Below are positions 7,791 to 15,833 of a stretch of 32,859 nt of DNA, in pieces; the stretch's first letter is position 1; every line of letters starts with the position of its first letter. A program made the position numbers and the translations under genes. The notes below the pieces were generated by a model that did not search any database, was not told the origin of the DNA, and saw only the letters and a list, made by a program, of their open reading frames with translations. This DNA is from Arachidicoccus rhizosphaerae. Its GTDB lineage: Bacteria > Bacteroidota > Bacteroidia > Chitinophagales > Chitinophagaceae. Location: the NCBI RefSeq assembly GCF_900107765.1, contig NZ_FNQY01000037.1, positions 1 to 32,859 on the forward strand. Direction: 5' to 3'.

Positions 7791-9050
7791 GTGTATCATA
7801 TAAGCTTTCAACTGGATACACCGAAAGCGGAAGAGTCAATGATTTTGATGATCTGCACATATGACAGACTTAGGTGTAAAATTTCGACTAAAAGGAAAAT
7901 TCCGGTTAAATACTGGAATAAGGCTACCCAATTGGTAAAATCAACCATCTATTTTAAAGATTCGGAAAAAGTGAATACGGAGCTCTTTAACCAGCGGCAA
8001 ACCCTAATTACAGTTTTAAAAGATTTTGAAACGCTTTTTGAACGAAAACCATCCCCGAAAGAATTGACGGCAGCTTTCAAAGCCGAGTATTTTGAAAAGA
8101 ATCCATTTTTTAATCCCGGAAAGGTTAAAACATTCCCAGAGGTAATTGACGAGTATATCAAGACCATGAATGCGGAAGGAAAGAGCAAATCCGCGGAAAA
8201 ATACAACCAGATAAAAGACAATCTGATCGAATTCTGTAAAATTTATAAAAAGCCTCTCGCATTTGAAGCCATAAATATGGATTTCAGGGCGGATTTGCTG
8301 GATTATTTTACCTCGGTAAAGGAATTCCGGCAAACCACCATACACCGGAAAATGAAATTTATTAAGACTATTATCCTTTATGGTCTTAACAATGGCTATA
8401 TAAAAATGGATAAGCTGAATATCAATCTGACCAAATGGGGGGTGGCTGACGGAGATGCCGAAAATATCGCTTTGAGCCCCGAGGAGTTAAAAGAGATCGA
8501 AAATCTTGACTTGAGTGATTGGCCATACCTGGACAGAGCCAGAGATAGATTTCTTGTTGGGTGTTATACCGGTGCTAGGTTCGGTGATTTTATCCGGCTT
8601 AATAAACATCATATCAAATCGGTGGATGGAAAAGACTATATATCATTTCGGCAGGAGAAGACGGGACAAATCGTTACCCAACCGTTATGGCCCGATCTAC
8701 GCAGGATCTTTGAAAAATATAAATATGAGCTTCCCAAGCCCATTTCCAATCAAAATTTCAATACTTATTTATTTGAGATTGCCAGTAAGTGTAAACTATT
8801 ACAGCATCAAATGGAGATCTCTGATTTTCAGAAAGGCAGAAAAATAAATAAAATCGTTACCAGGGCGGAGCTCATTTCTGCACATACGGCCAGACGAACC
8901 TTTGCAACCATTTACGCCAACAAAGGTGTAGATCTGGAAGTGATTGCTCTGGGCACCGGCCACAAAAGTATCACTCAATTAAAGAATTATATCAAGATCA
9001 ATGATATCCAGAAGGCCAATATTATGGAAAACGCATTTTCGAAATTATAG
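7791..9050 (+). CDS. Tyrosine recombinase / integrase of a Bacteroidota integrative element
   Basis: Site-specific recombinase of 419 residues that would integrate and excise an element at the neighbouring tRNA-Ser. It has three parts: an N-terminal arm-binding-like region (about 1-105, with the KRKIPVKYWNKATQ pattern of CTnDOT-type integrases), a SAM-like core-binding domain (about 110-220), and a catalytic domain. Catalytic residues are present: R263 in TGARFGD, H365 and R368 in HTARR, H391 in GTGHKS and nucleophile Y400. A GTG at 7791 is the preferred start because it keeps the complete N-terminal arm-binding region; the next ATG, at about residue 17, would remove its first strand. The enzyme looks intact although most of the element seems gone. 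Confidence 0.92.
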   Translation: MYHISFQLDTPKAEESMILMICTYDRLRCKISTKRKIPVKYWNKATQLVKSTIYFKDSEKVNTELFNQRQTLITVLKDFETLFERKPSPKELTAAFKAEYFEKNPFFNPGKVKTFPEVIDEYIKTMNAEGKSKSAEKYNQIKDNLIEFCKIYKKPLAFEAINMDFRADLLDYFTSVKEFRQTTIHRKMKFIKTIILYGLNNGYIKMDKLNINLTKWGVADGDAENIALSPEELKEIENLDLSDWPYLDRARDRFLVGCYTGARFGDFIRLNKHHIKSVDGKDYISFRQEKTGQIVTQPLWPDLRRIFEKYKYELPKPISNQNFNTYLFEIASKCKLLQHQMEISDFQKGRKINKIVTRAELISAHTARRTFATIYANKGVDLEVIALGTGHKSITQLKNYIKINDIQKANIMENAFSKL

Positions 9051-9161
9051 CGCTGGTATTCCTATAACAGTAAAAGATAGGATAAGTTCAGAAAATGATT
9101 GTTTGTGATTGCATTGGGTTTCATTCTTTTTTTCAATTTGTGCTTCATTAAAATTATCTGA

Positions 9162-10109
9162 ATGGCACATGTAAACCTTTTGACCAGTTTCACGGCTGAG
9201 GAGCTTAGACGAATAGTTAGAGAAGAAATTAAAAATGCACTTAAATCCCAAAATCAACAACAGCGAAACCTCCCAAAAGGCTATTTGACCAGGAAGTCGG
9301 TGGCCAAACTATTTTCCATATCCCTGAATACTGTTGATAAATATTGCGACCTTGGCTATTTACAAGCGTACGAAATAGGCAGCCGAATTCTTTTCAAGGA
9401 ATCAGAAATTGAAAAGGCACTGATCCCGGTGAAAAAGACTCGAGGGGAAATTCCTCATGCCAGCATTGCTATTTCCGTTGAAAGGGACAATGTGGCGATT
9501 CGCGGGCTTAAATTTATCGGCAATCCCAACCCCATGAATGAATACTATTATCCGATTGAAAGAAGGAATGAAAAATTAAAAAACCTTGAAATTGCGCAAT
9601 GCTATTTTATAGGCAACAAGAATGCCGCTCCCATTCAGGGCGCCCTATTCGCTCAGGGAGAGGGCATTCATATCAGCCATTCTATATTTTACAATTGCAA
9701 AAATGCGGTGTTGTCCTTTTTGAATGTCAGAGATTTCGCGCTGTCCCACTGCATTATCTATGGCGCCTATGAAGCGGCGCTATGGTTTGGCTATGGCAAA
9801 GATGCTGACTTGCCTTTCCGTTTTCATAATAACGTCATCGCAGGCTGCCACTACGCCGTTATAGGCTATAAAGGGTTACATCATAACTACAATTTCAGTA
9901 ATTCACTTTTTAGCGGCAATAAATACTATCTGGGCGTAAATGGAGATCAGCTTCAGCCGGACACGATTAATCATCCCACCGAAAATAATGTACAGAAAGG
10001 CGGAAAGGTGACACTGGAAGAAATCACTGTTGGTAGCGTACCCAGAAATTACCTGAATCTCTCACCGGCTTCAGCGGGCAGCAACCTGCAAGCCGGTATC
10101 TTTAAGTAG
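9162..10109 (+). CDS. Chimeric protein: excisionase-like helix-turn-helix fused to a right-handed beta-helix
   Basis: Predicted product of 315 residues. Residues about 1-90 look like the small HTH/excisionase proteins of Bacteroidota mobile elements: an amphipathic start (TAEELRRIVREEIKNALK), then LTRKSVAKLFSISLNTVDKY and GSRILFKESEIEKAL. From about residue 100 the sequence changes to right-handed beta-helix repeats (VAIRGLKFIGN, LEIAQCYFIGN, IHISHSIFYNC, FALSHCIIYGA, FHNNVIAGC). Such domains are usually found in secreted carbohydrate-active or surface proteins, yet no signal peptide is present. The first part is AT-rich and the second more GC-rich. I infer a deletion joining the element's xis-like gene to the 3' part of a chromosomal beta-helix gene, near 9423-9465. 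The product may have no function; DNA binding could persist. Confidence 0.75.
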   Translation: MAHVNLLTSFTAEELRRIVREEIKNALKSQNQQQRNLPKGYLTRKSVAKLFSISLNTVDKYCDLGYLQAYEIGSRILFKESEIEKALIPVKKTRGEIPHASIAISVERDNVAIRGLKFIGNPNPMNEYYYPIERRNEKLKNLEIAQCYFIGNKNAAPIQGALFAQGEGIHISHSIFYNCKNAVLSFLNVRDFALSHCIIYGAYEAALWFGYGKDADLPFRFHNNVIAGCHYAVIGYKGLHHNYNFSNSLFSGNKYYLGVNGDQLQPDTINHPTENNVQKGGKVTLEEITVGSVPRNYLNLSPASAGSNLQAGIFK

Positions 10110-10180
10110 ATTAAAGTCAGCCCCATCTTTGCTGCGCTTCCGCCATAGACCAGCGGGCCATGTTCCTCTTCAAGTGATAT

Positions 10181-12550
10181 CTACTCTGTTTTCAGACTTT
10201 TTACCGGGTTAGCACGGGCCGCTTTGACAGCCTGCCAACTGACAGTAGCGACAGCAATCATAAGCCCTGTGATACCCGCCAGTGCAAACCACCACCACCG
10301 GATACCGACCCTGTAATCGTAGCTCAGCAGCCAGCGGTGCATCAGGTACCAGGCGATGGGCGCTGCAATGACAAAAGAGAGGACGACTAGTTGTATAAGC
10401 TGCCGGGAAAGCAAGGTGGAAATACTGAGAATCGATGCCCCCAGCACTTTTCTGATGCCTATTTCCTTTATGCGTGCTTCTGCCATAAACATAATAAGGC
10501 CCAGCAGTCCCAGGCAGGAAATAAAGATCGTAAGGCCGGCAAAAAGCGAGGAGAGCCTGGAAGTCTGTTGCAGGGCGGCAAACTTCTTGGCGTAGTCTTT
10601 ATCTACAAACGTATATTCAAAAGGGAAAGCGGGGTTATACCGCTGCATAATAGCCTGCACTTTTTTCAGGTTGTCCGCCGTAGGATGACTGGGATTTAAA
10701 CGGTAGTGCATGGTCGTAAACCAGGAACAGGGCCCCTGGATAATCATCGGTTCCACTTTGCTTTCGACGCCTTCAATGACGAAGTCCCTTATGACCCCCA
10801 CAATATGAAAAGTGGTATCAAATTCGATCCGCTGGCCGATGGGATTTTTAAGTTTCATCAGTTTCAAAGCCGTTTCATTGATCAGGCAGGCACTGCTGTC
10901 GGAAGGATATTTGGTGATGTCGATGTCCCTGCCTGCAAGCAGGCTTGCCTGCATGGTGGCGACAAAACCCGCGTCAGTACTATACCGGCTGAAGGTAATA
11001 TGCTGCTCTTCAGTAGTGGCGCCTGGCCAGTTGGCGCCCCAGCCGTTACTGTACTGGTGCGTCACGGGTGACATGTTTTTGGAGACCGCCGTCACCGCGC
11101 CGCTGGCGAGGAGTTCGTTTTTAATAACCGTATAATTTTTTTCCATGTCGCCGGTAAGAAAGCTGTATACCAGCCCGTTTTGGGTGTAGCCGCTATCGCG
11201 CTGCTCCGTATAATTGATCTGCCGGCTCACTACAATAGTGGAAATAATCAGGATAAGACTAAAGGTGAACTGGATGACCACGAGGACCGAGCGGAGACGC
11301 ACCCGGCTGTTGCCCCCCATCCGGACGAGTCTTCCCTTCAGCACTTTTACCGGCTGAAACCGGGATAAAAACAGCGCCGGATAGCTGCCTGCCAGAAGCC
11401 CGGTAAAAAGAACAAAACCCAGCGCGAAGAGCCAGGTAAACGGATTTTGCCAGGCAATGGAGAGCTGCTTGCCCACCAGACGGTTAAAAAAGGGAAGGCT
11501 TATCACTACAATGCCGATGGCCAGCACAAAAGCAATGGCAGACATCAGGACGCTTTCCATCAGAAACTGGCTGATCAGTGCCCTTCTCGGCGCCCCGATC
11601 ACTTTTCTTACCCCGACTTCTCTGGCCCGCTTCTCACTTCTGGCGGTGCTGAGATTCATGAAATTAATGCAGGCGATCAGCAGGATCAGCAGCGCAATGA
11701 TGCCAAAGAGACGGACCGTAACAATGGTGCCGGTTACATACCGCCCATTCACCGCCTTATCATACAAAAAGCGCTTACTTAAAGGCAGCGCGAAGACCTC
11801 CGTGGTCTGCATGTCAGCTCTTTTGTTGTGCGCGATGGTAATATTTCTGATCTTGCTGTTAAAATTCCTGATATCTGTCCCTGGTTTCAGCAAGACAAAA
11901 GTCGCTACCGAGTTATTGCTCCAGTATTCATCATAGTTGTCAATCTTTTTGGCATAGTCCCAGGAAAGTAAATACTTATAGTCGAACTGCGTATTGGCGG
12001 GCAGATCTTTAATGACAGCGCTGACCGTTACAGCATTACGATTGTCCAGTTGCAATGTCTTGCCCACGGGGTCGGCGTCCCCGAAAAGGGCACGGGCGAA
12101 GCTTTCGGTAAGTATGACCTTGTCGCTGCCCTGCAGCGGATGGGGATCACGGCCGTTAATAACAGTCAGGTCGAACATTTTAAGAAACCCTGTGTCTGCA
12201 AAAGCGCCTTCCGCTGTAATTTTTTTCTCCCCCGCGGTAAAGAGCGTACTGCCGGTACCGTACCGGCCGATATCTTCCACTTCGGGGTATTCCTGGCGGA
12301 GCGTAGGCCCCAGGATCTTGGGCGTGTACTGCCAGGCATAGACATTTCCCTGCTGCGAGTCTCGGTTGCAAAGGATATAGAGCTGATCCTGCTGTTTATA
12401 GAACCTGTCGGTGGTCATCATATTCTGGAGCCATATCAGGATCAGCACAGCACTGGCCATACCAATGGCCAGCCCGGTAATATTGATAACGGAGAACCCC
12501 TTGCTTCTCAGCAGTGTCCGCCAGGCGGTTTTCAGATAATGCTTGATCAT
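10181..12550 (-). CDS. FtsX/MacB-type ABC transporter permease, orphan (first copy)
   Basis: Inner-membrane protein of 789 residues with the duplicated layout common in Bacteroidota. TM1 is GLAIGMASAVLILIWLQ, followed by a MacB-like periplasmic domain. The first FtsX block starts near 279 (RLFGIIALLILLIACINFMNLSTARS, REVGVRKVIGA), then comes a second periplasmic domain, and a second FtsX block runs from about 670 (KEIGIRKVLGAS). No ATPase gene is adjacent, so it must use one encoded elsewhere. Start chosen at ATG 12550 (MIKHYLKTAWRTLLRSKGFS). The frame extends to 12646, but that would run through a sigma-54-like element at 12579-12596. It is the third of three minus-strand genes but has its own promoter and activator sites. 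Confidence 0.9.
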   Translation of the reverse strand: MIKHYLKTAWRTLLRSKGFSVINITGLAIGMASAVLILIWLQNMMTTDRFYKQQDQLYILCNRDSQQGNVYAWQYTPKILGPTLRQEYPEVEDIGRYGTGSTLFTAGEKKITAEGAFADTGFLKMFDLTVINGRDPHPLQGSDKVILTESFARALFGDADPVGKTLQLDNRNAVTVSAVIKDLPANTQFDYKYLLSWDYAKKIDNYDEYWSNNSVATFVLLKPGTDIRNFNSKIRNITIAHNKRADMQTTEVFALPLSKRFLYDKAVNGRYVTGTIVTVRLFGIIALLILLIACINFMNLSTARSEKRAREVGVRKVIGAPRRALISQFLMESVLMSAIAFVLAIGIVVISLPFFNRLVGKQLSIAWQNPFTWLFALGFVLFTGLLAGSYPALFLSRFQPVKVLKGRLVRMGGNSRVRLRSVLVVIQFTFSLILIISTIVVSRQINYTEQRDSGYTQNGLVYSFLTGDMEKNYTVIKNELLASGAVTAVSKNMSPVTHQYSNGWGANWPGATTEEQHITFSRYSTDAGFVATMQASLLAGRDIDITKYPSDSSACLINETALKLMKLKNPIGQRIEFDTTFHIVGVIRDFVIEGVESKVEPMIIQGPCSWFTTMHYRLNPSHPTADNLKKVQAIMQRYNPAFPFEYTFVDKDYAKKFAALQQTSRLSSLFAGLTIFISCLGLLGLIMFMAEARIKEIGIRKVLGASILSISTLLSRQLIQLVVLSFVIAAPIAWYLMHRWLLSYDYRVGIRWWWFALAGITGLMIAVATVSWQAVKAARANPVKSLKTE

Positions 12551-12578
12551 GCAGTAGAAATTTATAGTAATGGCTAGG

Positions 12579-12596
12579 AATCTATTAAAATGCCAA
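12579..12596 (-). promoter_or_regulatory. Sigma-54-like -24/-12 element of the first FtsX permease
   Basis: Minus strand TTGGCATTTTAATAGAT: GG at 12594-12593, ten bases, then G at 12582. The -24 half is good and the -12 half is poor (GA rather than GC). The ATG is 31 nt downstream. The same arrangement recurs at three other loci in this window. Confidence 0.5.
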
Positions 12597-12649
12597 TTAT
12601 ATAAAACACTGGTAATGAAGATATATAAGATTTTGCAGCCAGGCATGCA

Positions 12650-12683
12650 TGTCCGTTTCCGAACAGTTTTGTAAAACCGGACA
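12650..12683. promoter_or_regulatory. Activator-site pair upstream of the first FtsX permease
   Basis: Dyad TGTCCGTTTCCGAACA at 12650-12665, then a degenerate site ending CGGACA at 12667-12683. The near edge is 55 nt from the -24 GG. This is the most divergent of the four pairs, with 17 nt between site starts instead of 22-23. Confidence 0.5.
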
Positions 12684-12704
12684 CTTCAAAAAAATCAGAC
12701 GCGG

Positions 12705-13394
12705 CTATGCGCTTGCCGTCTCCTTTTGCCGGTACCGGACATAAAACAGTGTTGCCAGCGGCAGGGCGAAGACCTGGAACAAAAACACAAGAAGGGACAA
12801 CGCCCCTTCAAGATAATGGGCATTTGCTTTTACCAGCAGCTGAGGGCCAAGGGGACCGCTGGAGAAAATAACAATATGCAGCAGATTCCAGCCAAAATGA
12901 ACAGCGATCGGCAGATACATGGACTTTAACTGTGTAAATGCGTAGGCAAGTACCCACCCGAGTATGCCGGTCATGACAAATATAATGATCATCTGAAAGG
13001 GGGTACCCCAGAGCTCATAAGAAAACCAGTGATAAACCCCGAATGCGGCGGCGGAAATAAGGCAGGCCCATTTGCCACCGACCAGCCTTATCAGGATATA
13101 CAATAGCGCGCCCCGGAAGACAAACTCCTCAAAAAGAACCGATTTCAGTACCCACCAGCCTGCTTTTGCAAGTGCGGTTAGATTATACGCTTGGTTGAGC
13201 TGCCAATGGTTATCAATAAAAGCGATCTCCAAAAAATGATAAAGCGTGCATATCAGTGCCGCTAATACCAATCCGAACGCAAAATCCATCGCTCGGCCCG
13301 TTGTCGGCCTCAAACCCAATACAGCGAAAGTTTTTTTATAACAGCCCCACAAAAGAGCGGCAGAGACCAGCAAGATAATTAGTAAGCCTAGCAT
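12705..13394 (-). CDS. CPBP-family intramembrane metalloprotease
   Basis: Polytopic inner-membrane protein of 229 residues in the CPBP/Abi (Rce1-like) family. The three signature motifs are present: EEFVFR (EExxxR), FGVYH (FxxxH) and HFGWN (HxxxN), which supply the catalytic glutamates and metal-binding histidines. Several hydrophobic helices surround them, including the N-terminal LGLLIILLVSAALLWG. The substrate is unknown; members act in membrane proteolysis or bacteriocin immunity. It starts 77 nt after the secreted-protein gene on the same strand, and no separate -24/-12 element was found, so it is probably co-transcribed with that gene. Confidence 0.88.
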   Translation of the reverse strand: MLGLLIILLVSAALLWGCYKKTFAVLGLRPTTGRAMDFAFGLVLAALICTLYHFLEIAFIDNHWQLNQAYNLTALAKAGWWVLKSVLFEEFVFRGALLYILIRLVGGKWACLISAAAFGVYHWFSYELWGTPFQMIIIFVMTGILGWVLAYAFTQLKSMYLPIAVHFGWNLLHIVIFSSGPLGPQLLVKANAHYLEGALSLLVFLFQVFALPLATLFYVRYRQKETASA

Positions 13395-13471
13395 ATGGTT
13401 GATATGAATTTGAAGTAAAGATACCGATAAAAGCCGGACAGGGCCTCAACTTGAACCCCTGATCACTTCCC

Positions 13472-14083
13472 TCATCTGAAAGTAATATACACCACAAAGT
13501 AATGCGGAATTTTAGAATGCCTTCCCAACGCTTCCGGCGCTATGTCATATTGTGCGACCTCGCAGTAAGAGCCGGAGCCGTCCGGATGGAGGGTAGGGGT
13601 GATAACAGCAAAGACTGCGTTTGTTTTTAAGGGATCCTGCTTCAGCGTATCTTTTGAGCCGAAAAAATCTTTCATCGCGTAACGGTCTCCGGAGCTTTTA
13701 AGGGGAAAATAGGATTTTTTGCTACCGAACCCGGCGCCAAATACCTGTACTTTCAATTGATCTTCCTCCAGTTTGAAAGCAAACTTAACAGACAGAGAAT
13801 CCGACTGTACCTTGAAAAAGTCGGATTCAGTGCCGTCAAAAAGAATAGCGCTGTCCGTTAACTTCCCGTCGGTAAATTCCTTTAAAGTAACCCGATAGGA
13901 TTTGCTCCGTATCGCCTTTCCTGTAAAGCTGAGCTTTTCAAAATAAATGTTTTCAAAATTCATCAGGTTCTGCAGGTCTTTATTGGAACTGCCGTATTGC
14001 TTCGTTAGTTGAACGGTCTTCTGACCGTATGCTGCACTAAGACCCGCAAAAAATAACAGGGTAAGCAGGAATTTGATTTTCAT
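13472..14083 (-). CDS. Small secreted protein, unknown function
   Basis: Product of 203 residues with a clear Sec signal peptide (MKIKFLLTLLFFAGLSAAYG, cleavage near residue 20), so periplasmic or outer-membrane associated. No lipobox cysteine follows. The mature part is beta-rich with alternating hydrophobic and polar residues (SYRVTLKEF, VKFAFKLEE, LKVQVFGAGFG, HYFVVYITF), and I do not recognise a family. The start is ATG 14083. The frame continues upstream to 14164, but that extension covers the -24/-12 element. It sits first in a probable two-gene unit with the CPBP protease and carries the shared activator-site architecture. Confidence 0.72.
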   Translation of the reverse strand: MKIKFLLTLLFFAGLSAAYGQKTVQLTKQYGSSNKDLQNLMNFENIYFEKLSFTGKAIRSKSYRVTLKEFTDGKLTDSAILFDGTESDFFKVQSDSLSVKFAFKLEEDQLKVQVFGAGFGSKKSYFPLKSSGDRYAMKDFFGSKDTLKQDPLKTNAVFAVITPTLHPDGSGSYCEVAQYDIAPEALGRHSKIPHYFVVYITFR

Positions 14084-14123
14084 AAACGATATTATTATTG
14101 GGTATATTGAATCTACAGAACGC

Positions 14124-14141
14124 CTACGATTTAGATGCCAT
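14124..14141 (-). promoter_or_regulatory. Sigma-54-like -24/-12 element of the secreted protein / CPBP unit
   Basis: Minus strand ATGGCATCTAAATCGTA: GG at 14139-14138, ten bases, G at 14127. It resembles the element at 12579-12596 (TGGCATnTnAAT core). The ATG is 43 nt downstream. Confidence 0.5.
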
Positions 14142-14193
14142 TTATCGATTGTACTGATAACCAATCAAACCCCTGACCTACAGGTAATGCAAC

Positions 14194-14233
14194 TGTCCGT
14201 TTATGATACACCGGGTTGTCCGCAATTGATACA
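14194..14233. promoter_or_regulatory. Tandem activator sites before the secreted protein gene
   Basis: TGTCCGTTTATGATACA at 14194-14210 and TGTCCGCAATTGATACA at 14217-14233, spaced 23 nt start to start. The second is identical to the site at 24303-24319. The near edge is 54 nt from the -24 GG. The pair lies between divergent genes but fits the minus-strand gene. Confidence 0.65.
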
Positions 14234-14244
14234 AACGGACCCTT

Positions 14245-14480
14245 AAAAAAATTTATAAATTAAATACATTGTGATTAATTATATAAATATATGTATATTT
14301 TACTAATTTATATTTAAAATTGTATAAAATGTTAGTTGTCAAATAATTAATAAAGAATTGAAAAATATTTATTTATATTATTATAATAAATATACTATAT
14401 TTTATATTAAAAATATCGTCTAATATATACTAATATACCATAAAACAAACACATGTTGTTTTTTATAATTTTAAAATGTT
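14245..14480. other. Very AT-rich intergenic stretch before the broken nhaA
   Basis: About 235 bases are almost entirely A and T, with many TATA/ATTTA runs and only scattered G or C, in sharp contrast to the flanking coding DNA. I see no ORF, tRNA or clean tandem repeat. It separates the activator sites of the minus-strand unit from the nhaA promoter and could act as curved or easily melted DNA. Confidence 0.6.
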
Positions 14481-14489
14481 TTAGTTTTG
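14456..14489 (+). promoter_or_regulatory. Promoter before the broken nhaA
   Basis: TTG at 14456-14458, a 23-nt spacer and TAGTTTTG at 14482-14489, an exact TAnnTTTG match. It overlaps the alternative TTG start at 14487, so ATG 14538 is the better start. Confidence 0.45.
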
Positions 14490-14537
14490 AATAACAGTTA
14501 CAGGAACCGATTATTAGTACAATTAAAATCCACGCGT

Positions 14538-15788
14538 ATGAACAGCAGCATAAAACTCGTTACCCGGAGCGTGATTACCGCTATAAAGACCTTTATGGAT
14601 AAAGGCCAATCGGCTGGACTTCTGTTAATCGGATGCACGATCTTTTCGCTGGTAATGGCCAATATTCCGGGTATTGGAGAACAGTATACCGCTCTTTGGC
14701 ATACAGGGCTATTCAGTTTCTCCTCCACTTCGTTTCACGTGCCCGAGACGCCGGTGCATGTAATTAATGATTTTCTGATGGCTTTTTTCTTCCTACTAGT
14801 GGCGATGGAAATAAAAAGGGAGATCATGGAAGGAGAGCTGGCTTCTGTGCGTAAATCCCTGCTGCCTGTATTTGCGGCCCTTGGAGGCATGGTCTGCCCG
14901 GCCGTTATTTTCGGCCTCTTTAACGGCCATACGGTGTTCAGCCACGGATGGGGTATTCCCATGGCGACAGATATCGCTTTTTCTTTAGGTATCCTCTCTT
15001 TATTAGGAGACAAAGTGCCATTTCAGTTAAAAATATTTCTGATGGCCCTGGCCGTAATGGATGACATGGGAGGGATATTTACTATCGCCTTGTTTTATGC
15101 CGAACAGATCCACTACTATTATTTGATCCCTGTGGGCATATTACTGCTGCTTTTGATTACCATGAACAGGCGGGGCATAAAACAAATCGGCTACTTTCTC
15201 TTACCGGGCCTTTTACTTTAGTATTGTATCTACCGCTCGGGCATTCACGGGACAATTGCCGGGGCGCTGTTCGCGTTTTGCCTGCCTAAAAACGTAGAAC
15301 TTGAACTCGGTCTTGCAAGGCCGGTAGGGTTTATAGTAATGCCACTGTTTGCCCTGGCCAATATGGCTATCTCCCTGAACGGTTCTTTGGGTACCGGACT
15401 TTCGTCTACGCTGAGCCTGGGTATTATTGCCGGTCTGGTGTTGGGAAAGCCGCTGGGCATCTTTTTATTCTCTTTTCTGGCGCACAAAACCCGTATCGCA
15501 TCGCTGCCTTCGGGCACGAGCTATAAACAGCTCTTTGGCGTGGGGATGCTGGGAGGCATCGGTTTTACCATGTCAATCTTCACGGCCACGCTGGCCTATG
15601 CCGTGACGGCCTATCAGACAAACGCCAAAATCGCTATCATGACAGGCTCTGTTCTTTCTGCGCTTGCCGGTCTTTATTTCTTAAAACGGATCTTTTCCGG
15701 CAGCCCGGCTGTAGCAGGTCATACAGAGAAGGAAAAACAAAAAAGAGTACAACAGGATCGCATCGGCTCACTGCCGGAAATAGCCTGA
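14538..15788 (+). pseudogene. nhaA: Na+/H+ antiporter NhaA, interrupted by an in-frame TAG
   Basis: NhaA exchanges sodium for protons across the inner membrane. One continuous frame of 416 codons from ATG 14538 is broken only by TAG at 15219-15221 (codon 228); the same frame then continues to TGA at 15786-15788. The 5' part contains HVINDFLMAFFFLLVAMEIKR, HGWGIPMATDIAFSLG and the paired aspartates D175-D176 in VMDDMGG. The 3' part contains SGIHGTIAGALFAF, FALANM and GGIGFTMSIF. The intact paralogue in this window has Trp at the aligned place (IWYFFLLSGVH versus LL-stop-YCIYRSGIH), so a TGG to TAG change is the simplest explanation. The rest is well preserved, which implies a recent mutation, a sequencing error or readthrough. 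It would head a plus-strand unit with the porin and amt. Confidence 0.85.
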
Positions 15789-15833
15789 CGGCCGCACCTA
15801 CTACTAACTATTTTTTCACCAAAACAGTTCTAT

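Noticed and set aside
9440-9465. Weak similarity to the tRNA-Ser 3' end near the HTH/beta-helix junction
   Set aside because: Only scattered matches (GGGG...TCCTCA); not enough to call a second attachment site.
13431-13442. CGGACA half-site upstream of the CPBP gene
   Set aside because: Single and unpaired, only about 40 nt from the ATG, and without a -24/-12 element at the spacing seen at the four other loci.
14487-14537. TTG start 17 codons upstream for the first nhaA
   Set aside because: The TTG lies inside the -7 box TAGTTTTG; ATG 14538 fits better.
15339-15788. Treating the 3' half of the broken nhaA as a separate gene
   Set aside because: Its frame is continuous with the 5' half through one TAG, and it has no promoter or independent N-terminus.
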